Assembly: GCA_026387845.1 (NCBI GenBank)
Contig: JAPLKX010000542.1
Span: 1 to 13,115, forward strand
Direction: 5' to 3'
DNA from: Candidatus Hydrogenedentota bacterium
Lineage (GTDB): Bacteria; Hydrogenedentota; Hydrogenedentia; Hydrogenedentales; SLHB01
Length of the DNA stretch: 13,115 nucleotides
The stretch's first letter is position 1. Each line of letters opens with the position of its first letter. The notes below the pieces were generated by a model. The model was given only the letters and a program-made list of their open reading frames with translations. It did no database searches and was not told where the DNA came from. A program made the position numbers and the translations under genes. Positions 1 to 6,687 of the stretch are shown one piece after another.

Positions 1-67
1 GCGATCGGGCCGCCTGGGAATTGGAACATCGGCACGGACGTTGACGGCGCGGGCCGGAGGACGGTGC

Positions 68-778
68 CTACGATTCGGCGTCTGGGGCCGTGGCGGGTGC
101 GGTAGCTTGTTTTGCGGTTTGGATGAACCAGATGTTGCGGGCGTAGATGAGGATGGTGGCGGCGGTGCCAGCGGCGAAGATCCAGTTGTGGCGCTGCACG
201 AAGCTGGCCGCATACAGGAGGCCGGCGACCATGCTCAAATACCAAAACACGGGTGGGACGATGCTTTTTTTACGGAGTTCTGTAACGAGCCATTGAATGG
301 CGAAGCGCGCGAAGAACATCGCCTGGCCAACTCCCCACACGCCCAGCCAAAACCAGTTGCGCCCCGCTTCCTCCGCCGTCATTTCCTGCGTGGCGTCATA
401 TTCCCGCAGCCACGTCAACACCATGAAATAGGTCGCCACGGCCACGAGCGCGACGGCGAACGCGTGGGCGCCGATGTTGAGGGCTTTGGTGAGCTTGCCG
501 CGCTCGCGCCAGATGTGGACGAGGTTGCGGATGTAGATGAAGATGTTGAAACACAGGCCGAACGCGGCGCCCGGCGAGTTGAGGTGAACGGCATAGATAA
601 ACTGCATCACGCTGCCGCACGCGCTCATGTACCAGAACGCAACCGGCATCACCGACTGTTTCCGGCGTTCCGAAGCCAACCACTGCACGTAGAACCGGCC
701 GTAGAAAATGATCGCGCCGACGGTCCCGAACACCCACCAGATTGCCATGGCCGCGGTCCAGCCGTCCTGCGGCGTCAT
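68..778 (-). CDS. Membrane protein with two LAB_N (lipid-A-disaccharide synthase N-terminal-like) repeats
   Basis: A 236-residue integral membrane protein built from two copies of the same unit. Residues about 17-86 and 145-216 each show a glycine-rich helix, an aromatic R-F-x-x-Q-W-L segment, a basic E-x-R-K-x-S turn, a P-x-x-F-W-Y helix and a final helix ending I-Y-x-R-N. This is the LAB_N pattern, seen here without the LpxB catalytic domain. About six membrane helices are expected, and the C-terminal tail (A/P/T-rich, about 220-236) is probably cytoplasmic. The ATG lies 3 bp after the stop of the glycosyltransferase gene, so the two are almost certainly co-transcribed and translationally linked. 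Stand-alone LAB_N proteins are often found beside family 2 glycosyltransferases; a role in moving or presenting a lipid-linked sugar, like small ArnE/ArnF-type flippases, is inference. Family call is strong, function weak. Confidence 0.85.
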   Translation of the reverse strand: MTPQDGWTAAMAIWWVFGTVGAIIFYGRFYVQWLASERRKQSVMPVAFWYMSACGSVMQFIYAVHLNSPGAAFGLCFNIFIYIRNLVHIWRERGKLTKALNIGAHAFAVALVAVATYFMVLTWLREYDATQEMTAEEAGRNWFWLGVWGVGQAMFFARFAIQWLVTELRKKSIVPPVFWYLSMVAGLLYAASFVQRHNWIFAAGTAATILIYARNIWFIQTAKQATAPATAPDAES

Positions 779-781
779 GGG

Positions 782-1498
782 TTACTGTTCCCCTTCGACT
801 TCGGCCGAAACCATCCGCTTTCTGAGCCAGCCCACGCCGATAAGGTCGTAGATGCCCCGCCATAGACGGTTGTTGATCCCGTATTTCGACACGCCGTGGA
901 CGCGCGGGTGGTGGGTGACCTCGCATTCGCGGATCGACAGCCCCGCCCGCCGCACCATCACCGCAAAAAAACGGTGCTGACCGTTGAACGACACAAAATG
1001 ATCGACGCACCTGCGCCGGAACCCTTTCGAGCCGCAGCCCGCATCCCGGATTCCGTCGTGAAGGACCATCTCGCGGACCCGGTTCGCAATTCTGCTGGAC
1101 GCGCGACGCGCCCACGAGTCGTTGCGTTTGGCCCGGTAACCGCAAACGCAGTCGCACGTCTCAAGCAACTCGAGCATTTTCGGGAAGTCGCACGGGTCGT
1201 TCTGGAGATCCCCGTCGAGCGTGAGAATGAACTCGCCCCGCGACCGCCGCATACCCGCCAAAACCGCCGCGGACTGGCCGCAGTTGCGCACCAGATGGAT
1301 CGGCCGGATCCGCGGGTTTGCTCCTGCGGCTTTGGCGAGTTCAGCCCGGGTCGAATCGGTGCTGCCGTCGTTCACGAACACGCATTCGTACTCGTAGTCA
1401 GGCAGTTGGCCGAAGACGGCTTCAATCTGCTCGGCCAGCAACGGGACATTCTGCTCCTCGTTGTAAAATGGCGCCACAACCGATACCAGCGGCTTCAT
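782..1498 (-). CDS. Family 2 glycosyltransferase, DPM1/ArnC-like (polyprenyl-phosphate sugar transferase)
   Basis: A 238-residue GT-A fold enzyme expected to transfer a sugar from a nucleotide donor to a polyprenyl phosphate at the inner membrane. Visible landmarks are the N-terminal V-S-V-V-A-P-F-Y-N-E-E strand, N-D-G-S-T-D at 43-48, the metal-binding D-G-D-L-Q-N-D-P at 95-102, a G-x-G-S-K-G-F segment near 154-160 and the acceptor-side H-H-P-R-x-H-G-x-S-K-Y-G at 196-207, which is typical of DPM1/GtrB/ArnC-type enzymes. It lacks the two C-terminal membrane helices of ArnC/GtrB and so is DPM1-like in size; membrane attachment may depend on the LAB_N protein encoded 3 bp downstream. I chose the ATG at 1498 because a GGAG lies 8 bases before it; an in-frame GTG three codons upstream (1507) is the alternative. 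The sugar is unknown. Confidence 0.88.
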   Translation of the reverse strand: MKPLVSVVAPFYNEEQNVPLLAEQIEAVFGQLPDYEYECVFVNDGSTDSTRAELAKAAGANPRIRPIHLVRNCGQSAAVLAGMRRSRGEFILTLDGDLQNDPCDFPKMLELLETCDCVCGYRAKRNDSWARRASSRIANRVREMVLHDGIRDAGCGSKGFRRRCVDHFVSFNGQHRFFAVMVRRAGLSIRECEVTHHPRVHGVSKYGINNRLWRGIYDLIGVGWLRKRMVSAEVEGEQ

Positions 1499-1522
1499 TT
1501 CGCCCACTCCAAAACCTCGTCA

Positions 1523-1528
1523 ATTATA
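1523..1528 (-). promoter_or_regulatory. Probable -10 box for the glycosyltransferase/LAB_N pair
   Basis: On the minus strand this is a perfect TATAAT, 24 bases upstream of the chosen ATG at 1498, leaving room for a short leader with the GGAG ribosome binding site. No good -35 match is visible at 16-18 bp spacing; the sequence there is T-rich (TTCTTT). AT-rich hexamers are rare in this GC-rich DNA, which adds weight. Confidence 0.45.
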
Positions 1529-1664
1529 CAGGACGCCCAACACCCAAAGAAAAGCCGCAGCGCCGCCCCAACCAAATCACTCGCGCCCCGCGCACCTCGT
1601 AGAACCGGCGTCCTCGCCGCTTCTTTTCCTGCAACCCCGGCCCCGCTGGAAAGGTCCCCACAGT

Positions 1665-1709
1665 GTCCACAGTGTCCACAGTGTCCACAATGTCCACAAT
1701 GTCCACTTA
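1665..1709. repeat. 9-bp tandem repeat with GTCC core, five units
   Basis: GTCC recurs at exactly 9-bp steps starting at 1665, 1674, 1683, 1692 and 1701. The first two units read GTCCACAGT, the next two GTCCACAAT, and the last decays to GTCCACTTA. A sixth GTCC at 1654 is out of phase by 2 bp. The array sits in the divergent intergenic region about 120 bp upstream of the cupin start. The same core and period recur at 6556-6586. Confidence 0.9.
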
Positions 1710-1753
1710 GCCCATGGGCATAGCTGCAACCTAACCCTGGCAGCGGGTTCGAC

Positions 1754-1782
1754 TTGCTCTTGACGCGCCGCAATGCTATAAG
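1754..1782 (+). promoter_or_regulatory. Probable promoter of the sugar cluster (extended -10)
   Basis: A TTGCTC at 1754-1759 is followed after exactly 17 bases by TATAAG at 1777-1782. TGC immediately precedes the -10 box, giving an extended -10 (TGn) element that can compensate for a weak -35. The predicted start of transcription lies about 40 bases upstream of the cupin ATG. The small inverted repeat at 1733-1749 lies directly upstream of the -35 and could be a regulator site. Confidence 0.5.
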
Positions 1783-1817
1783 AGAGGCTCTGGGCGCGAG
1801 ACTATGAGCCAAACCTC

Positions 1818-1823
1818 AAGGAG
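1818..1823 (+). promoter_or_regulatory. Ribosome binding site of the cupin gene
   Basis: AAGGAG with 6 bases of spacing to the ATG at 1830 is close to ideal and fixes this start over an out-of-frame ATG at 1804. Confidence 0.75.
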
Positions 1824-1829
1824 TCGGAT

Positions 1830-3074
1830 ATGGACACTGTACGCGGAAACGGCGTGGTCGCTGCGGCCAAAAAGGCGTTTGAAGCGGGGGAAGGCATTCT
1901 GCGGCTTGCGCCGAACTGGGTGCCTCGATCGTTCCTTCAGCCAGGCCTGCGGCTGAAATTGCATCCCAACGATTACTACGCGCTCGGCACGCACCGTGGC
2001 GGGATCGACGAGCGGTGGTTTGCGTCGACCACGCACGCCGACAACGAGGGCGCGCCGGACGACGAAGGGCTCAGCTACGCAATCGACAAGAAAAAGCGGT
2101 TCACGCTGCGTGACGCGGTCCCCGCGCTCGGGGCGGATCTGATTGGCGAAGGGATCTGGAAAAAATTCAAGCGCTGGCCCGTATACAGCAAATTTTTCGA
2201 CAACATGGGACCCATTCCGCACCACCTTCACCAAAAAACTGAGCAGGTCAAGGCGCTGGGCAGAGAGGGGAAACCCGAAGCCTATTATTTCCCGCCGCAA
2301 CTTAACGCCATCGGCAACAACTTCCCGCATACCTACTTCGGGCTCGAGCCCGGCACGAGGCGCGAAGACGTCCGGCAGTGCATCGAGCGGTGGAACGAAG
2401 GGGACAACGGCATCCTCGATTACGCGAAGGCGTACCGGCTGACGGCGGGTACGGGCTGGCTTGTTGGCCCGTGCATCCTCCACGCGCCGGGCTCGCTGGT
2501 GACCTACGAGCCGCAATGGGGCAGCGACGTCTTTGCCATGTACCAGTCCATCGTCGAGGGCCGGCCCACCCCGCGCGAACTGCTCGTAAAAGACGTCCCT
2601 GAAGACAAAAAGTGGGACCTGGATTATATCGTCGACCTGATTGACTGGGAGACCAACCTCGATACCCACTTCAGGGATAATCATTTCCTCGAACCAATTC
2701 CGGACGGAAATACAGCTTCGGAAGGGTACGTGGACCGGTGGGTCGTCTACGGGAAGATCGGCGGGAAACAGTATTTCTCGGCAAAAGAACTGACGGTCCA
2801 GCCGGGCGTCAAGATGACCCTGAAGGACAAGGGTGCGTCGGGCGTGATCACCATGCAGGGCCGCGGACGCATCGGCAAGATGCCCCTCGAGTGCCCCGCC
2901 ATGATCCGCTACGGCGAGCTGACCGAAGACGAGGTGTTCATCAGCGCCAAGGCCGCGAATGAGGGCGTCGTGGTCGAGAACCTTGGTAAGGAATGCCCGC
3001 TGGTCCTGTTGCGGTATTTCGGACCCGAAGTCAACCCGAACGCGCCAAAGGTCGGTGCGTATAAGAAAGGATGA
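1830..3074 (+). CDS. Class I mannose-6-phosphate isomerase-like double-cupin protein
   Basis: A 414-residue soluble protein, first gene of the sugar cluster. The central part follows the metal-binding plan of class I phosphomannose isomerases: H-H-L-H at 131-134 stands where those enzymes have Q-x-H-P, G-K-P-E-A-Y-Y-F (about 147-154) matches G-K-x-E-x-W-Y with E150 as ligand, and the I-L-H-A-P-G-S-L-V-T-Y-E-P-Q segment with H218 matches their T-P-H-A...E-I-Q strand. A second, degenerate cupin-like barrel lies at about 315-398 without clear metal ligands. The N-terminal 110 residues match nothing I recognise. Function as an isomerase or epimerase of a free or oxidised sugar is inferred from fold and from the neighbouring TIM-barrel isomerase-like protein and dehydrogenase. 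It is not a housekeeping ManA: the diagnostic motifs are altered. Confidence 0.6.
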   Translation: MDTVRGNGVVAAAKKAFEAGEGILRLAPNWVPRSFLQPGLRLKLHPNDYYALGTHRGGIDERWFASTTHADNEGAPDDEGLSYAIDKKKRFTLRDAVPALGADLIGEGIWKKFKRWPVYSKFFDNMGPIPHHLHQKTEQVKALGREGKPEAYYFPPQLNAIGNNFPHTYFGLEPGTRREDVRQCIERWNEGDNGILDYAKAYRLTAGTGWLVGPCILHAPGSLVTYEPQWGSDVFAMYQSIVEGRPTPRELLVKDVPEDKKWDLDYIVDLIDWETNLDTHFRDNHFLEPIPDGNTASEGYVDRWVVYGKIGGKQYFSAKELTVQPGVKMTLKDKGASGVITMQGRGRIGKMPLECPAMIRYGELTEDEVFISAKAANEGVVVENLGKECPLVLLRYFGPEVNPNAPKVGAYKKG

Positions 3075-3076
3075 CC

Positions 3077-3976
3077 ATGAAGAGAATCTCCATCGGCTCG
3101 TGGGCCTATTCAATTGGACCTTATGCCAACAATCCGGTGCCGTGGGACGAGGTCGTCCGCAAGCTCGCCGAACTCAAGTTTGACGGCGTCGAGTTGGGCG
3201 GATTCGGCGTCCATCCCAATCCGGACAATCTCCCCACCAAAGAAGACCGGGCCCGGGTGAAACAGCAACTGAAATCCGCGGGACTTTCTTTTTCGGGTTT
3301 GGCGGCCAATCTGTGGGGCGAGAAGCTGATCAACTCCGACGACAACTCGCACTACCTCTCCGAATTTCGCAAGAACCTCGAGTTCTGCGTGGACATGGGC
3401 ATCCCGGGCATCCGAGTGGACTGCGTCCAGCCGCCGACCATCTTCGACGAGGTTGACGAAGCTACCGCGCGGGCGCGGGTCGTGAAAACCTGGAAAGTCT
3501 GCGCGCGAGACGCCGCGGCCAAGGGCATTTACGTCACCTGGGAGTTCGAGCCGGGCTTCGCATTCAACAAGCCGTCGGACATCCTGCGGATCGTGGACGA
3601 AGTGAACGACCCCAATTTCGGCGTCCAGTTCGATACGTGCCACGCCCACATGTGCGCCGCCGTGGGCGCACGACAGCATGGAAAGAAAGAGACGCTGCCG
3701 GGCGGCGCGCTCGAGTTGGCGCGGAAACTCCGCGGAAAGATTAACCACCTCCACCTGATCGATTCGGACGGCACGCTCCACGACAATGAGACCAGCACCC
3801 ACGCCCCGTTCGGCAAAGGCGTGCTCAATTTCGACGAACTCCTGCCCGAACTCAACCGGGCCGGGGTCCCGCACAACTGGTGGACGATCGACTTGTGCTT
3901 CTGGCCGGACGCCTGGGCCGTCACGGCCGACTGCAAGAAGGCTATCGATAAACTCAACACGAAATACGGCTCTTAA
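3077..3976 (+). CDS. Sugar phosphate isomerase/epimerase family protein (xylose isomerase-like TIM barrel)
   Basis: A 299-residue TIM barrel of the AP-endonuclease-2/xylose-isomerase-like family (isomerases, epimerases and lyases of sugars, inositols and keto sugars). The N-terminal strand K-R-I-S-I-G-S-W, the F-D-G-V-E-L-G-G strand (35-42), W-E-F-E-P-G (155-160), Q-F-D-T-C-H-A-H (184-191) and I-N-H-L-H-L-I-D-S-D (222-231) are the usual metal-site strands; E158, D186, H189 or H191, and H226 are likely ligands. I chose the ATG at 3077 because AAAGGA ends 5 bases before it; an ATG at 3071 overlaps the stop of the cupin gene and has poor spacing. With a 2-bp gap to the cupin gene and 17 bp to the oxidoreductase gene it is in one transcript. 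Substrate cannot be read from the sequence. Confidence 0.85.
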   Translation: MKRISIGSWAYSIGPYANNPVPWDEVVRKLAELKFDGVELGGFGVHPNPDNLPTKEDRARVKQQLKSAGLSFSGLAANLWGEKLINSDDNSHYLSEFRKNLEFCVDMGIPGIRVDCVQPPTIFDEVDEATARARVVKTWKVCARDAAAKGIYVTWEFEPGFAFNKPSDILRIVDEVNDPNFGVQFDTCHAHMCAAVGARQHGKKETLPGGALELARKLRGKINHLHLIDSDGTLHDNETSTHAPFGKGVLNFDELLPELNRAGVPHNWWTIDLCFWPDAWAVTADCKKAIDKLNTKYGS

Positions 3977-3993
3977 ACGCGGAGAGAGACGCC

Positions 3994-5133
3994 ATGGCTA
4001 AGAAAAAACTGAATGTGGGCCTTATCGGCTACGGCTTCATGGGCCGCGCCCATTCCAACGCCTACCTCAAAGTGAACCATTTCTTCGACCTCAACTACCA
4101 GCCCGTGATGAAAGCCGCCTGCGCACGAAAAGCCGACAAGGTCAAGCCGTTCGCCGACAACTGGGGCTGGCAATCCATCGAGACGGACTGGCGGCGACTG
4201 ATCGACCGGAAAGACATCGACCTGATCGACATCTGCAGCCCCAACAACACACACAAAGACATCGCCATTGCCGCGGCACAGGCCGGAAAGATGGTGCTGT
4301 GCGAGAAACCCCTGGCAATGAACGCCAAGGAAGGCCTGGCGATGACCAAGGCCGTAGAGAAGGCCGGCGTACCCAACATGGTGTGGTTCAACTATCGGCG
4401 GGTCCCTGCGATCTCCCTCGCCAAGCAGCTTATCGACGAGGGCCGGATCGGGAAGGTGTTCCATTACCGCGCCAAGTACCTGCAAGACTGGACAATCAAC
4501 CCCAACGTCCCGCAGGGCGGCCCCACGCTGTGGCGGCTCGACATCGACGTAGCGGGCAGCGGCGTGACCGGCGACCTGCTGGCCCACTCCATCGATACGG
4601 CCATCTGGCTGATCGGCGGCATCGATAAGGTGACCGCGATGACCGAGACGTTCGTGAAGAAGCGGCCGCTTCAGGACGACCCAAAGAAGACCAAGCCGGT
4701 CGGGATTGACGACGCCTGCGCGTTTCTGGCGCGGTTCAAAAACGGGGCGCTGGCCACATTCGAATCAACACGGTACGCCCGCGGCCGCAAAAACCAGAAC
4801 ACGTTCGAGGTCAACGGCGAGCTCGGCTCGATTTATTTCGACCTCGAAGACGCACACCAGCTTCAGTATTACAACCACAAGGACGACTCGCACGTCGTCG
4901 GCTGGCGGACCATCCTCGTGACGGACTCCGACCACCCCTACATGAAGCATTGGTGGGTGCCGGGGTGCGTAATCGGGTACGAGCACACGTTCATCAATGC
5001 GCTCGCTGACTTCCTCGAGGGGCTGGGAACGAAAAACCCGGCACGCCCCAATTTCCGAGACGCCCTCGAGACGCAAATGGTATGCGACACGGTCCTCAAG
5101 TCGGCAAAGACCGGCGTCTGGGAAAAAGTCTAG
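3994..5133 (+). CDS. Gfo/Idh/MocA family NAD(P)-dependent sugar oxidoreductase
   Basis: A 379-residue cytosolic oxidoreductase. The N-terminal Rossmann domain begins G-L-I-G-Y-G-F-M-G (GxGxxG at 12-17). The family lysine is in C-E-K-P at 103-106, and the W-F-N-Y-R-R-V-P-A strand at 131-139 opens the C-terminal substrate domain. G-D-x-x-x-H-x-x-D is present at 193-201, giving H198 and D201 as catalytic or substrate-binding residues. Members oxidise or reduce cyclic sugars and inositols at a ring hydroxyl; glucoside 3-dehydrogenases belong here. A GGAGAG lies about 8 bases before the ATG. It is 17 bp behind the TIM-barrel gene, and such a pair is a common catabolic combination in which the oxidoreductase makes a keto sugar that the TIM barrel rearranges or cleaves. 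The pathway assignment here is inference. Confidence 0.92.
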   Translation: MAKKKLNVGLIGYGFMGRAHSNAYLKVNHFFDLNYQPVMKAACARKADKVKPFADNWGWQSIETDWRRLIDRKDIDLIDICSPNNTHKDIAIAAAQAGKMVLCEKPLAMNAKEGLAMTKAVEKAGVPNMVWFNYRRVPAISLAKQLIDEGRIGKVFHYRAKYLQDWTINPNVPQGGPTLWRLDIDVAGSGVTGDLLAHSIDTAIWLIGGIDKVTAMTETFVKKRPLQDDPKKTKPVGIDDACAFLARFKNGALATFESTRYARGRKNQNTFEVNGELGSIYFDLEDAHQLQYYNHKDDSHVVGWRTILVTDSDHPYMKHWWVPGCVIGYEHTFINALADFLEGLGTKNPARPNFRDALETQMVCDTVLKSAKTGVWEKV

Positions 5134-5169
5134 AGCGTTCCAATCTTGAAACGCGGCACGCTTGCTCAA

Positions 5170-5245
5170 GCGAAAAAAGGGGACTGACTCGCTTTTTTCG
5201 GCCCGTAGGCGGTTTGAAAAAAGGGTGTCTGTCCCCGCTTTTCGC
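5170..5245. repeat. REP-like imperfect palindrome, copy A
   Basis: A 76-bp hairpin-forming element between the oxidoreductase and GH4 genes. The left arm GGGGACTGACTCGC followed by T6 pairs with the right arm A6 then GGGTGTCTGTCCCC, with about three mismatches. Outer arms GCG-A6 and CTTTTCGC extend the stem to roughly 30 bp, around a loop reading GGCCCGTAGGCGGTTTG. Copy B at 9316-9394 shares the same arms and loop in the same orientation, so this is a dispersed family rather than a chance hairpin. The GTCTGTCCCC end resembles REP sequences mobilised by RAYT transposases; no transposase is present here. Within a transcript it could stabilise the upstream message or dampen GH4 expression. Confidence 0.85.
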
Positions 5246-5286
5246 TCCGATTTTCGCTTGGTTTATGGTTGTGAAGGAGACATGGA

Positions 5287-6555
5287 ATGCCCCCAAAAAT
5301 CGCGATGATCGGCGCGGGCAGCATCGGGTTTACACGCAAACTGGTCCAGGACATCCTGACGGTTCCGGAACTCTCCGAGGCTGAATTCGCCTTTACGGAC
5401 ATCAACAAGAAGAACCTCGAGATGGTGCGCCGGCTTGCGCTGCGCGACATCCGGGCAAACCGCAAACCGGCCAAGCTGACGGCAACAACCAACCGCCGAA
5501 GAGCTCTCGAGGGGGCCGGCTACGTCTTTTGCACGGTGCGCGTGGGCGGGCTCGAGGCGTTCCAGTTCGATGTCGACATCCCGCTCAAGTACGGGATCGA
5601 CCAGTGCGTGGGCGACACACTCTGCGCGGGTGGCATCATGTACGGCCAGCGGGGCATACCGGTCCTGCTGGGCATTTGCAGGGACATCCGGGAGTTGGCG
5701 CCGGGCGCCGTCTTCATGAACTACGCCAACCCGATGGCGATGCTGACTTGGGCGTGCAACAAGTACGGCCGCGTGAATGCAATCGGCCTGTGCCACGGCG
5801 TCGAAGGCGGCTGCCAGCAAATAGCCGACGCACTCGGCATTCCGCGACGGGAACTCGACATCACTTGCGCCGGAATCAACCACCAGACGTGGTACGTATC
5901 CGTGAAACATCGAGGCCGGGAAATGCGCGGCAAACTGCTCGATGCGTTCGAGCGGCACCCCGTCTACAGCAAAACCGAAAAAGTGCGCATCGACATGCTC
6001 CGTCGGTTCGGCTATTACACGACGGAGAGCAACGGCCACGTGTCGGAATACGTCCCGTGGTACCGCAAACGGCCCGGCGAGATTAGGAAATGGGTCGACC
6101 TGTCCTGCTGGATCAACGGCGAGACCGGCGGTTATCTTCGCGTATGCAGGGAGGAGCGAAACTGGTTTGAGACCGATTTCCAAAAATGGCTGGACGAGCC
6201 GGCGCCAACGTACTGCCCCGAGAACAGATCGTTGGAACACGGCAGCTACATCATCGAAGCGATCGAGACCGGCCGCGTCTATCGTGGCCATTTCAACACC
6301 GTCAACCGCGGCATCATCCCAAACCTCCCGCCCGATTGCGTCATCGAGGCGCCCGGCTACGTCGACCGGACCGGGTTGAACATGCCCGTGGCCGGCGAAC
6401 TGCCCCTGGCCTGTGCCGCAACCTGCAACGCCAGCGTCAGCGTCCAGCGCATGGCCGTCGAGGCCGCCATACACGGAGACCCAGACCTGCTCAAGCAGGC
6501 CATGTTGCACGACCCGCTCACCGCCGCCGTGTGTAACCCAGCTTTCATCTCTTAG
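5287..6555 (+). CDS. Glycoside hydrolase family 4 (alpha-galactosidase/alpha-glucosidase type), C-terminus shortened
   Basis: A 422-residue GH4 enzyme, a family that cleaves glycosides through NAD- and Mn-dependent oxidation at C3, elimination and re-addition. The dinucleotide-binding G-A-G-S-I-G-F-T-R is at 9-17, followed by D-I-N near 38-40. V-G-D-T-L-x-x-G-G-I runs from 108, N-Y-A-N-P-M-A covers 145-151, the metal cysteine is in G-L-C-H-G (C169, H170; the common Ser after His is Gly) and the metal histidine in A-G-I-N-H (H199). Y-Y-T-T-E-S-N-G-H-V-S-E-Y-V-P-W at 243-258 is typical of the alpha-galactosidase branch. GAAGGAG sits 8 bases before the ATG. The protein stops at H-D-P-L-T-A-A-V-C-N-P-A-F-I-S, where relatives continue with about 20-40 residues of terminal helix; the stop abuts a 9-bp repeat. 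No frame downstream restores that helix. Active site appears intact; stability is uncertain. Confidence 0.9.
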   Translation: MPPKIAMIGAGSIGFTRKLVQDILTVPELSEAEFAFTDINKKNLEMVRRLALRDIRANRKPAKLTATTNRRRALEGAGYVFCTVRVGGLEAFQFDVDIPLKYGIDQCVGDTLCAGGIMYGQRGIPVLLGICRDIRELAPGAVFMNYANPMAMLTWACNKYGRVNAIGLCHGVEGGCQQIADALGIPRRELDITCAGINHQTWYVSVKHRGREMRGKLLDAFERHPVYSKTEKVRIDMLRRFGYYTTESNGHVSEYVPWYRKRPGEIRKWVDLSCWINGETGGYLRVCREERNWFETDFQKWLDEPAPTYCPENRSLEHGSYIIEAIETGRVYRGHFNTVNRGIIPNLPPDCVIEAPGYVDRTGLNMPVAGELPLACAATCNASVSVQRMAVEAAIHGDPDLLKQAMLHDPLTAAVCNPAFIS

Positions 6556-6586
6556 GTCCCTTATGTCCATTTCGTCCCTTTCGCCC
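6556..6586. repeat. 9-bp GTCC-phased degenerate repeat at the GH4 stop codon
   Basis: GTCC starts at 6556, 6565 and 6574, and GCCC at 6583, all at exact 9-bp steps; the units read GTCCCTTAT, GTCCATTTC, GTCCCTTTC, then decay. The array begins at the base after the GH4 stop codon (TAG, 6553-6555), and CTTAG before it already resembles a unit tail. It has the same core and period as 1665-1709, but different spacer bases. Confidence 0.75.
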
Positions 6587-6634
6587 GAAGTCCCAGACCC
6601 CGTCGTGCACCCCTGCAAATTGAATTCCCAACCG

Positions 6635-6643
6635 TGATATAAT
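6635..6643 (+). promoter_or_regulatory. Probable extended -10 promoter of pilT
   Basis: TGA directly precedes a perfect TATAAT at 6638-6643, an extended -10 (TGn) arrangement. At 17-18 bp upstream only weak -35 matches are seen (TGCAAA/GCAAAT around 6614-6620). It lies 45 bases before the chosen GTG start and separates the pilus/envelope group from the sugar cluster. Confidence 0.55.
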
Positions 6644-6687
6644 CGGGCCGGAAGGTGTGGCTACCGACTAAACGAGGAGTTGCCGCG

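Larger units (their letters stand above)
1499..1829. other. Divergent intergenic region between the glycosyltransferase and the sugar cluster
   Basis: This 331-bp stretch carries no convincing gene. From left to right it holds the ribosome binding site and probable TATAAT box of the minus-strand glycosyltransferase, about 120 bp of plain GC-rich sequence, the 9-bp GTCC tandem repeat (1665-1704), a perfect 10-bp palindrome GCCCATGGGC at 1710-1719, a short inverted repeat AACCC/GGGTT at 1733-1749 just upstream of the plus-strand -35 box, and the promoter and leader of the cupin gene. Either small palindrome could be an operator, but nothing identifies a regulator. The open frames through the 9-bp array on both strands are by-products of a repeat length divisible by three. 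Confidence 0.7.

Noticed and set aside
1..67. Possible next gene on the minus strand starting at the CAT at 27-29
   Set aside because: Only nine codons are visible and there is no ribosome binding site; too little to support a gene, although the operon probably continues left.
41..865. Long plus-strand frame over the LAB_N gene
   Set aside because: Antisense shadow of a recognisable membrane protein; H/R/P-rich composition without domains.
1665..1709. CRISPR array
   Set aside because: Units are only 9 bp with no unique spacers of CRISPR length and no cas genes.
1495..1812. Minus-strand reading frames with V-D-T-V-D-I tripeptide repeats
   Set aside because: A 9-bp repeat leaves every frame open; no ribosome binding site or family resemblance, and the frames overlap the promoters.
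1776..3113. 445-codon minus-strand frame over the cupin gene
   Set aside because: Antisense shadow produced by GC-rich third positions; the plus-strand product has cupin motifs and a good ribosome binding site.
5170..5245. Hairpin as an intrinsic terminator
   Set aside because: The T-run lies inside the arms rather than after the stem, and a near-identical copy sits within a coding region, which fits a mobile REP better.
5263..6618. 451-codon minus-strand frame over GH4
   Set aside because: Antisense shadow; it begins inside the 9-bp repeat and shows no family features, while the plus strand encodes clear GH4 motifs.
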